DNA from: Parabacteroides distasonis
GTDB taxonomy: Bacteria > Bacteroidota > Bacteroidia > Bacteroidales > Tannerellaceae
Assembly (NCBI GenBank): GCA_021531775.1
Contig: JAFBIU010000005.1
Location: 62,001 to 126,000, forward strand
Direction of reading: 5' to 3'
DNA: 64,000 nucleotides
Shown: positions 54,719-62,651 of the stretch, one piece after another
Layout: the number at the start of each line of letters is the position of its first letter
Numbering within the stretch: the stretch's first letter is position 1
Program-made: the position numbers and the translations under genes
The notes under the pieces: generated by a model
The model's input: the letters and a program-made list of their open reading frames with translations, nothing else
What the model was told of the DNA's origin: nothing
Database searches by the model: none

Positions 54719-57700
54719 ATGGCAATTAATTACTATGATAGTTTCATCAAGAAACTACAGGAGATATTCATGATGGACCATGCCGAACTGGACTTTGGCA
54801 TCTACCGCATCATGAACCAAAAACGGTCGGAAATCGAACATTTTCTTCGGTTCGAGCTGCTGCCGCAGGTAAAAACAGTATTGGCCGATGCGAAAGATAC
54901 GTCCGAGAGTGAAGTGTTTTCTCACTTGGTGACCTTCTTTGGCCGATACTATGATAATGGTGATTTCATCAGTAAACGTCGATACAAGGACAATACCTAT
55001 GCCATTCCCTACAATGGGGAGGAGGTGAAACTGCATTGGGCCAATGCAGATCAATATTACATCAAATCGTCGGAGTATTTCCGTGACTACACGTTTGTGT
55101 TACCCACATCTCGCAGAAAGGTTCATTTTGTTTTGAAGGATGTTTCTACCGAGCAGAACAACAATAAGGCAGCCAACAATATGGAACGTCGCTTTGCCCT
55201 TTACAGGCCGGAGACAGCGGGAGAACCATTCTACGAAGTGAAGGAGGAGGAGTTGAGTATTTTCTTCACCTACGAACTGATGCCAAAGGGTACTAAGCAG
55301 AATGACTTGATGGCAGAGGCTTTCTCGCAGATCAAGGATATTGTTCCGGAGACATTCGCTGAATTGCTGACCGTGAAATCGCCTACGGAAAAGAATCTGA
55401 CCCGTACCCTGTTGGAGAAGCACTTGACGGATTATACAGCGAAGAACAGTTTCGACTATTTCATTCATAAGGATTTGGGAGGATTTCTCCGTCGTGAACT
55501 GGACTTCTATATCAAGAACGAGGTGATGCTGCTCGACGACCTGGATGTGCAGCACATCGAGAGTCAGCTAAACATCATCAAAGCCATCAAACAGGTGGGC
55601 GAGAAGATTATCCGTATGCTTGCCCAGTTGGAGGATTTTCAGAAAAAGTTGTGGCTGAAAAAGAAGTTTGTGGTGCAATCCGACTATTGTATCACCATCG
55701 ACCGTGTGCCTCGCAAGCTCTACCCCGAAATCCTGGCCAACGACCGCCAGCGGGAGGAATGGGTACGTCTGTTTGCCATTGACGAGATAAAAGGTGACTT
55801 GACTACCGAAGCCTATTCCGTTCCGCTCACCCTGGAGTTCCTGGAACAAAATCCTTTCCTTGTACTTGATACTGCTTTCTTCTCGAAGCAGTTTAAGCAC
55901 AAGTTGGTGGCTCATTTGGGGGATAAGGGAATAGATAAACAATGTAATGGGTTGTTGATTAATAGCGAGAATTTCCAAGGATCAAGATTTTTGCTTGAAA
56001 AGTTATCTAATTCAAAGAAATGTATTTATCTTGACCCGCCATATAATACTTCTGATATAGGTTTTCTCTACAAAAACAACTATAAACATTCATCATGGGC
56101 ATCTATGATTTTTGACAGAATACATAATTGTTACCATTTGTTGGCAAATGAAGGTGTTATGATGCTTACTATAGATGATGAAGAATTATATGAATTGAAA
56201 GGGGTTATAGATACAGTCTTTGGTAAAGAGAATTACATTGGAACAGTAGTGATTGAATCCAATCCCAGAGGACGAAGTGTGAATAGTTTCTATGCAACAT
56301 GTCACGAATACTGCATCGCTTATGCCAAGAATCCATTAGTAGTTAATATAGTAGACAATGAACTTACAGAAGAGCAACAAAAGTTGTTTTCTGCTGGTAG
56401 GGAGGAGGAAGAATCATTCAGATATCTGCCATTTAGAAGAAGTGGTGGATGGTCCACACCTGCAGATAGACCGAATTCTGAATTCCCTCTATATTTTGGA
56501 GAGGATGGAAAACTGTTTGCTGTTGGGGGTGAAAGACTAACAGACGCGTCTAATGATTACATTCCAAAGAATATACTTGTTTGGAATAATGATGAACAAT
56601 GTGTAGTAGAAGTATCACATGAAGATTTTGATTCATCATATCCCCATGCAAAAAAAATTATGCCTATCGATACATCTGGGATGAGAAGAGTATGGAGATG
56701 GTCAGACAGAGAAAAAATATTAAGAGCTGGTGCTAACGGAGATTTTTTGTTAAAAAATGATTCTCATGGCAGCTTTGTTCAACTAAAAGATCGAATCAAA
56801 GGTGGTCGAAAACCAAAAACTGTTTGGATTGACTCAAAATATGATTCTTCTTCACACGGAACAAATCTTTTGAAGAATGTAATGGGAGAAAGAAATGTGT
56901 TTGGTTTCCCGAAATCAGTCTTTTCCACACAAGATTCGCTCCATACCATAGTTGGAGATGAAGAAGCCGGTGATGTACTCGACTTATTTGGAGGTTCTGG
57001 AACAACCGCTCATGCTGTTATTAATCTAAATGAAGATGGTAATAGCCGTAAGTATACTTTATGTGAAATGGGTGAGTACTTTGACAAAGTTACTCGTACT
57101 CGCATCGAAAAAGTCATCTACTCCTCCGATTGGAAGGACGGTAAGCCCGTTTCTCGCCAAGGCATATCCCAATGCTTCAAGTATATGCGCTTGGAGCAAT
57201 ACGAAGATACGCTGAATAATCTGAAAATCAAACAGCCGCAGAATATGATGCAGTTTGACGATGACAGCAGATTCAAGGAGAGCTATATGCTGGAATATAT
57301 GCTCGATGTGGAAACACGCGATTCATTGCTCAACCTTCAGCAATTTGAAAATCCATTTGCCATGACCTTGAAGACCACCAAAGACAACGAACTGGTGGAG
57401 ACCGAGGTGGATATGGTGGAGACCTTCAACTATCTGATAGGACTGAACGTAGAGACGGAGGACTGGTATAGGGACGAGCATATCTGCGTGGTACAGGGAC
57501 ATACACACCGAGACAAGTTGCATACCCTCGTCATTTGGCGTAACTGCCAGGTAATAGACAACGAGCAGCTGAACCAGTTCTTTGAGCGCATGGATTTCCG
57601 TACGCGCGATTCGGAGTTTGATCTCATCTATGTAAACGGCGACAACACGCTTCCTAATCTCAAACGTGACGAGGAGAACTGGAAGGTGGTGCTGATCGAA

Positions 57701-57736
57701 GAGGAGTTTACTAAACGTATGTTTGAAACAGAATAA
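54719..57736 (+). CDS. Type III-like adenine-specific DNA methyltransferase (Mod), mosaic gene
   Basis: The ATG at 54719 (MAINYYDSFIKKLQEIFMMD) gives 1005 residues; the frame continues upstream into the helicase's last codons. The long N-terminal region (1-400) is unusual for Mod proteins. The catalytic motif DPPYN is near 439 and the SAM motif DLFGGSGTTAH near 757, i.e. the beta-class order with the target-recognition region between them. The block from about 55918 to 57100 is clearly AT-rich, unlike the GC-richer flanks, indicating replacement of the catalytic and recognition centre. It overlaps nothing and is followed after 2 bases by res. Confidence 0.9.
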   Translation: MAINYYDSFIKKLQEIFMMDHAELDFGIYRIMNQKRSEIEHFLRFELLPQVKTVLADAKDTSESEVFSHLVTFFGRYYDNGDFISKRRYKDNTYAIPYNGEEVKLHWANADQYYIKSSEYFRDYTFVLPTSRRKVHFVLKDVSTEQNNNKAANNMERRFALYRPETAGEPFYEVKEEELSIFFTYELMPKGTKQNDLMAEAFSQIKDIVPETFAELLTVKSPTEKNLTRTLLEKHLTDYTAKNSFDYFIHKDLGGFLRRELDFYIKNEVMLLDDLDVQHIESQLNIIKAIKQVGEKIIRMLAQLEDFQKKLWLKKKFVVQSDYCITIDRVPRKLYPEILANDRQREEWVRLFAIDEIKGDLTTEAYSVPLTLEFLEQNPFLVLDTAFFSKQFKHKLVAHLGDKGIDKQCNGLLINSENFQGSRFLLEKLSNSKKCIYLDPPYNTSDIGFLYKNNYKHSSWASMIFDRIHNCYHLLANEGVMMLTIDDEELYELKGVIDTVFGKENYIGTVVIESNPRGRSVNSFYATCHEYCIAYAKNPLVVNIVDNELTEEQQKLFSAGREEEESFRYLPFRRSGGWSTPADRPNSEFPLYFGEDGKLFAVGGERLTDASNDYIPKNILVWNNDEQCVVEVSHEDFDSSYPHAKKIMPIDTSGMRRVWRWSDREKILRAGANGDFLLKNDSHGSFVQLKDRIKGGRKPKTVWIDSKYDSSSHGTNLLKNVMGERNVFGFPKSVFSTQDSLHTIVGDEEAGDVLDLFGGSGTTAHAVINLNEDGNSRKYTLCEMGEYFDKVTRTRIEKVIYSSDWKDGKPVSRQGISQCFKYMRLEQYEDTLNNLKIKQPQNMMQFDDDSRFKESYMLEYMLDVETRDSLLNLQQFENPFAMTLKTTKDNELVETEVDMVETFNYLIGLNVETEDWYRDEHICVVQGHTHRDKLHTLVIWRNCQVIDNEQLNQFFERMDFRTRDSEFDLIYVNGDNTLPNLKRDEENWKVVLIEEEFTKRMFETE

Positions 57737-57738
57737 CC

Positions 57739-60700
57739 ATGGCAAAGAAAAGTGCAAAACAGCCGGCCAAACTACAAGAGGCGTTGGTGTTGTTCAAATA
57801 TATCCTCCATCTCTTTGGCTGCCAGGACTTGGTGGCCATGAGCGAAGACCTCAAAGACCCTGCCTTGGAGGGTGTAGATGATGAGGGCACTTCACGCATC
57901 TACTATGCGCTGAAAAATCATCTCTATACGAATGAGGAGATCAGTGAGCAGCAACTGTTGGAGTATGATAGGCATATCGTGCAATATACCCAGGAGATCA
58001 ATGAGCGTAGGACGGAAAAGATCGTATGGAAATACTATCAGTATCTGGCCCTGCTGTTCACGGAAATCTATCTCGACCGCTATTTCTCCGACAAGATGCG
58101 ACTGCTGGATGACATCAACAGTTTTCTGTTGGATAACTTCAACTTCCGACCGGAGACATGGCACGAGATGCCGGAGTTTACAGACGATGATTTGAACAAG
58201 TTGGCGTTCTGGTGTGCCACTGGTTCGGGGAAAACCTTGATGCTGCATGTCAACATCAAGCAGTATCTCTATTATGCCGAACAGCATCATGCCAAGAAGC
58301 TCAACCGCATACTCATCCTGACACCAAATGAAGGGCTGAGCCATCAACATCTCAACGAACTGCATGCGTCGGGTTTCTATGCGGAGCTCTTTCATAAACA
58401 GGGTCAAGGTGGTTTCTTACGAGGCAAACAGGCTGTAGAGATAATTGACATCAACAAGCTGGCGGAAACCGATGGTGAAAAGACCGTAGCCATAGACAGT
58501 TTCGAGGGTAACAACTTGGTATTGGTGGATGAAGGACACCGGGGGAGTGGTGGAGATGTGTGGAAGAGCTATCGCAACAAGCTGACTGCCGAGGGCTTTT
58601 CGTTTGAATATTCCGCTACCTTCGGACAGGCCATAGCCGCTCTTTCGGGCAAGGAGCGATTGGCTCTATTGCAGGAATACGGGAAGGCTACACTCTTCGA
58701 CTATTCCTACCGCTATTTCTACAACGACGGATATGGCAAGGACTATCGAATCATGAATATGACATCATGGGACGATGAAGAGAAGCTGAACATGTATCTA
58801 ACGGCCTATCTACTGTGCCTCTACGAGCAGACACTCAGCTACGAGGCAAGCCCCTTGGTGAAGAACCGTTTTCTGATTGCCCGTCCGTTGGGTATCTTCG
58901 TCGGTGGCTCGGTGAATGCTGTACGCGCCGTGAGAGGCAAGCAGGTGAGCGATGTGGTGCAGATACTCTTGTTTATCCAAGAATTTGTGGATAATCCTGA
59001 GCTGTTCATCGGATACATCAAACGTCTGTTTAATCCCGATGACGGCATCAAGAACAAGAACGGCTATTCGTTGTTCGCCAACAGTTTCATGATGGCAAAA
59101 TCGGGATTGAGGCTTGGAGAAGAAGACAAGTTTGCGTGCGATACCTATCATAAGGTAATGAAGACCCTGTTCCACAGTGACCTGCCAGGCGCGAAACTTC
59201 ATCTGGAAAAACAGAAGGGTGGTGACGAGGAGATCGGACTACGCATGGGTAATGCAGACTATTTTGGTGTGATCAACGTGGGTGATAGCGGCAAATTACT
59301 GTCTCTGTGTGATGACAATGGAATACGATGTGAACCCCCAGAATTTGGCAGGCCTTCCTTGTTTGCCACGATCAACGAGGAGGATTCTCCTGTCAACATC
59401 CTGATTGGCTCCAAGAAGTTCAACGAGGGATGGAGCAGTTGGCGTGTGTCTGTAATGGGACTGATGAACGTGGGTAGGAGTGAAGGGTCGGAGATTATCC
59501 AGCTATTCGGAAGAGGCGTGCGGCTGAAGGGATTCCAGTACTCGCTGAAGCGCAGCAGCCGGTTGGACAGCAGTTATAATCCGGGCTTCCCTCCCAAAGG
59601 ATTGCGTGACATCGAGACGCTGAACATCTTCGGTGTGAGGGCGGACTATATGGATACTTTCCGAAAATACTTGGAGGATGAGGGGTTGCCGGCTAACGAA
59701 GAGAATTACATTCCCATCTCGATCCCGACCGTGAATCTACTGGGCGACGCCAAACTCAAGGTAATTCGGCTGAAACAGGGATATGACTTCAAGAAAGCTG
59801 TGGTGGTGAATCCATTAGATCGGATGAAGACTACGCGCATCAAACTCGACTGGACACCCAAGGTGGAAGCTATGTATAGCAGTGGGACGAAGATTCGCAC
59901 GGAGGTGTCTGAGCATAGAGACAAACTGACAGCTAACCATTTGTCATGGCTCGATTGGAACAGGATCTTCTTTGCTCTTCAGCAGATGAAGAACGAGAGA
60001 AGCTGGTACAACATGGAGCTGACGTTGGACATGCTGCGTACACTGATGAGTAATCCCTCTTGGTATGAATTGATCATTCAGCAGGCAGATCTGGAATTCC
60101 ATGATTTCGGCCGCGATGTGGAGCGGTGGGAGCATATTACGATAGCTCTTCTGAGGGCTTATATGGACCGAGCCTACAAGAGTTGCAAAGGAACATGGGA
60201 GGCTCAGTTCATGGAACCGGTGTATGTGAAACCCGGTGATCCGAATTTCTTCGAGGAATACCGGGTGGAGGTGAGACAGGATCAGCAGGAGTGGATCGAG
60301 AAACTGAAAGAGTTGCGCGAGCAGATTTTGACTGGCCACATGGTGCGTGACTTCCAGATCAATGGCAATTGGATGCAGGCTCTCCATTTCGATCGCCATC
60401 TGTATTCTCCGTTGCTCTGTCTCAGGGATCGGGATGACCGAGGCAACCGGATATTGGTTGATGTGCATACGAATGAACCGCTCATCAAGGTATCGCCAAT
60501 GCCGTTAAATAAGGGCGAGCAGACTTTCGTAAGGCAGATACGAACCTATTACAACGAACACAAGGATGATATGTTTGTCGGCAAGGAAGTCTATCTTTTG
60601 CGCAATGAGAGCCGTAAGGGAATAGGTTTCTTTGAGGCTAATGGTTTCTATCCCGATTTCATCCTGTGGGTGAACGATGGAAAAAAGCAACGAGTCACCT

Positions 60701-60954
60701 TCATCGATCCCAAGGGTATCCGGAATCTCCATGGATTTGAAGATCCGAAGATTCAGCTCTACCGATTGTTGAAGACGGAGATTGAGCCCAAGTTGGGTGA
60801 TCCCGACATCGTCTTGGATAGCTTTATCCTGTCTGTCACTCCCTACGAAGAGGTTTCATTTTGGGGAGCTGAGTATGACTTCAAGCAGCATCATGTCCTC
60901 TTCCAAATGGATCAGCATTATATCCACGACCTGTTTTCTCAGATCAAGGGATGA
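57739..60954 (+). CDS. Type III restriction-like helicase-nuclease (Res)
   Basis: 1071 residues. Superfamily 2 motifs: Walker A CATGSGKT (near 160-167), the Walker B variant LVDEGHRG (DEGH instead of DEAH, near 263), SATF, and QLFGRGVRLKG (near 587). A nuclease domain of PD-(D/E)XK type lies at the end: FYPDFILWVN (971) and TFIDPKG (989), so both nuclease and helicase appear intact. It cuts unmethylated DNA with Mod in type III systems. Starts 2 bases after mod. A copy of the HU terminator follows. Confidence 0.92.
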   Translation: MAKKSAKQPAKLQEALVLFKYILHLFGCQDLVAMSEDLKDPALEGVDDEGTSRIYYALKNHLYTNEEISEQQLLEYDRHIVQYTQEINERRTEKIVWKYYQYLALLFTEIYLDRYFSDKMRLLDDINSFLLDNFNFRPETWHEMPEFTDDDLNKLAFWCATGSGKTLMLHVNIKQYLYYAEQHHAKKLNRILILTPNEGLSHQHLNELHASGFYAELFHKQGQGGFLRGKQAVEIIDINKLAETDGEKTVAIDSFEGNNLVLVDEGHRGSGGDVWKSYRNKLTAEGFSFEYSATFGQAIAALSGKERLALLQEYGKATLFDYSYRYFYNDGYGKDYRIMNMTSWDDEEKLNMYLTAYLLCLYEQTLSYEASPLVKNRFLIARPLGIFVGGSVNAVRAVRGKQVSDVVQILLFIQEFVDNPELFIGYIKRLFNPDDGIKNKNGYSLFANSFMMAKSGLRLGEEDKFACDTYHKVMKTLFHSDLPGAKLHLEKQKGGDEEIGLRMGNADYFGVINVGDSGKLLSLCDDNGIRCEPPEFGRPSLFATINEEDSPVNILIGSKKFNEGWSSWRVSVMGLMNVGRSEGSEIIQLFGRGVRLKGFQYSLKRSSRLDSSYNPGFPPKGLRDIETLNIFGVRADYMDTFRKYLEDEGLPANEENYIPISIPTVNLLGDAKLKVIRLKQGYDFKKAVVVNPLDRMKTTRIKLDWTPKVEAMYSSGTKIRTEVSEHRDKLTANHLSWLDWNRIFFALQQMKNERSWYNMELTLDMLRTLMSNPSWYELIIQQADLEFHDFGRDVERWEHITIALLRAYMDRAYKSCKGTWEAQFMEPVYVKPGDPNFFEEYRVEVRQDQQEWIEKLKELREQILTGHMVRDFQINGNWMQALHFDRHLYSPLLCLRDRDDRGNRILVDVHTNEPLIKVSPMPLNKGEQTFVRQIRTYYNEHKDDMFVGKEVYLLRNESRKGIGFFEANGFYPDFILWVNDGKKQRVTFIDPKGIRNLHGFEDPKIQLYRLLKTEIEPKLGDPDIVLDSFILSVTPYEEVSFWGAEYDFKQHHVLFQMDQHYIHDLFSQIKG

Positions 60955-60962
60955 GTCAACTA

Positions 60963-61002
60963 ATCCCCGATATCTCCATACGGCAGGTGTCGGGGATTTT
61001 TT
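60963..61002 (+). terminator. Terminator after res; right copy of the cassette-flanking repeat
   Basis: The stem 60963-60975 with 60985-60997 has the same loop as the copy at 51305 and is followed by T residues. Shared TCTCCC text continues after a 4-base difference. Confidence 0.88.
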
Positions 61003-61323
61003 CAGGTCTCCCTCGTTATTACTTTCTCTGATGTGTTCGATACGCATTGAGCAATTGGAACATGGCTTACTGGAGGATGGAGCGCGGGCAACCTACATTG
61101 AGACGCATGAAACCACGACCTGCAGAATGTGTGTTGGCAATCGAGCCACACCAGGAACGATGCCTCTGGTCGGATGGCTTGGATGGCAGGTATGTTCTCC
61201 TTGAGAAATTTGATGCGAAATTAGCAGACGCACGTCACTTTTCGACCTCCCCATGCGTTATATAGATGAGCAAGCTCAAAAGAGAATAGTAAAATCGAGT
61301 ATAACACATAAAACGTAGAAATT
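61003..61323. other. Intergenic stretch, possible degenerate gene
   Basis: No gene can be supported. Two short frames read protein-like text in succession (from 61031, IRIEQLEHGLLEDGARATYI; then in another frame, EPHQERCLWSDGLDGRYVLL), as if one gene carried a frameshift. I recognise no family. No promoter or RNA is evident. Confidence 0.35.
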
Positions 61324-61761
61324 ATGAAATTAGCAACTATGATTGTTGTTTTAGGCATATTTGTCGTATTGCCGGTCATTATCGTTGCACTGGTCACACG
61401 TGCGAAAACTCATGCGATCAACAAGCGGGCAGAAATTGCACTGGCCGCTATCGAGAAGAATTCCGATGTGGATTTGGAAGAGTTTTTCAGGAAACTGAAC
61501 CCGCCGCGCCGAAGTATCAAGGAGCGGTTACTGGACCGGCTGCTTTGCGGTTGTATATTCACGTTCTTGGGGATTGGTATCTACATCGCCATTTACATAT
61601 TTCAAATGAATACCGATCATTTCGATAAAAATATGTTTATCGGTCTTTCTTTTATCGCTGTGCCCTCGTTAGGGATAGGACTTGCTTTTCTCATCAACTA
61701 TTTTGTGGGGCAACGTGTACTGAAACAAGAGATCGAGGCAGAAACCAAGAATCAGGTATGA
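61324..61761 (+). CDS. Small inner-membrane protein, possibly DUF6249
   Basis: 145 residues: N-terminal membrane segment (MIVVLGIFVVLPVIIVALVT), a cytosolic helical part with KRAEIALAAIEKNSDVDLEE, then two more membrane segments. Similar small proteins sit upstream of ECF sigma genes in Bacteroidetes, as here: it overlaps the sigma gene by 4 bases. The domain name is from pattern memory and is not certain. Confidence 0.7.
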   Translation: MKLATMIVVLGIFVVLPVIIVALVTRAKTHAINKRAEIALAAIEKNSDVDLEEFFRKLNPPRRSIKERLLDRLLCGCIFTFLGIGIYIAIYIFQMNTDHFDKNMFIGLSFIAVPSLGIGLAFLINYFVGQRVLKQEIEAETKNQV

Positions 61762-62240
61762 CCCGCGAGCAATTCATACAGATTATCCAGCGTGAGCAGG
61801 AATCGCTCAGACGCTTTCTGCTCGCACTTTGCTATGGGAATCAGGACGAGGCTGACGACATCGCGCAGGATACACTGGTGAAGGCTTATCTCTCCCTGTC
61901 CAAGTACGAAGAACGGGGGAAAGGTACGGCATGGCTCTATCGTATTGCCTACCATACGTTTATCGACTGGGGCCGCAGTCATCGCCCGTTGCAGCCTTTG
62001 GAGGTACTTGCAGATCGGACGGATAACACGTTTGCAGCGGATCGCGATTTCCGGTATCAAACACTCTACATGGCATTAGAGAAACTGCCACCGAAAGAAC
62101 GGTCGGCTATCTTGCTTTTCTATATCAAGGGATATACGATCCAGGAGATAGCGGACATCGTAGGTGCTACGGAAGATGCCGTGAAGAAACAGCTCTCACG
62201 AGGAAGGGACAAACTTAAAACACTTTTGAAAGATGAATGA
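61758..62240 (+). CDS. ECF-type RNA polymerase sigma factor
   Basis: 160 residues: region 2 (FLLALCYGNQDEADDIAQDT, LVKAYLSLSKYEERGKGTAW) and region 4 (LPPKERSAILLFYIKGYTIQ, EIADIVGATEDAVKKQLSRG). It overlaps both neighbours by a few bases, so the four-gene group is probably one operon ending in an outer-membrane protein. Confidence 0.93.
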   Translation: MTREQFIQIIQREQESLRRFLLALCYGNQDEADDIAQDTLVKAYLSLSKYEERGKGTAWLYRIAYHTFIDWGRSHRPLQPLEVLADRTDNTFAADRDFRYQTLYMALEKLPPKERSAILLFYIKGYTIQEIADIVGATEDAVKKQLSRGRDKLKTLLKDE

Positions 62241-62628
62241 CGACCTAAACATACAGCAACTTTTTGACAACTATCGTCCGACGTTGGCCGATAGTGAGCG
62301 ATTCAACCAACGGCTTGAAAGAAAACTTGCCCTGATAGACGAAATCCGTCAGGAGCAGGCTGCTCAGATACGTCGTTATCGGCAGGCCATACTGGCAGCA
62401 TTTGTAGCCGGTATCCTCTTCGGTGGAGGACTTCTTGCCTACATTTTAGCCACACCTGCTGATACGCCTCTATTCACTTTCGGTGTCAGTTTTTCTCCAT
62501 TCATTTTCATCGAACAGAACAGTCGCTCGATTTCTGTACTATTGACCTCATTGATGATTGCATTCAGCATCGTTGCCGTGATGAATACCCATGAATTGGT
62601 GAGCCGGATCAGGAACAAAGGAATTTAA
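62233..62628 (+). CDS. Small membrane protein, likely anti-sigma partner
   Basis: 131 residues. An acidic/helical N-terminus (LNIQQLFDNYRPTLADSERF, NQRLERKLALIDEI) is followed by a membrane segment (ILAAFVAGILFGGGLLAYIL) and a second one near the end (VLLTSLMIAFSIVAVM). It overlaps the sigma gene by 8 bases. An anti-sigma role is inferred from place and shape only. Confidence 0.68.
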   Translation: MNDDLNIQQLFDNYRPTLADSERFNQRLERKLALIDEIRQEQAAQIRRYRQAILAAFVAGILFGGGLLAYILATPADTPLFTFGVSFSPFIFIEQNSRSISVLLTSLMIAFSIVAVMNTHELVSRIRNKGI

Positions 62629-62651
62629 TCAACATAACATAGTAAGAACTT

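Noticed and set aside
51814-60954. DISARM or BREX system
   Set aside because: The helicase resembles DrmD, but there is no DUF1998 (DrmB), PLD (DrmC), DrmA, PglZ or BrxC homologue in the window.
61047-61265. 72-codon open frame after the res terminator
   Set aside because: Only its second half reads like a protein and the first half overlaps another protein-like frame; reported as a possible remnant instead.
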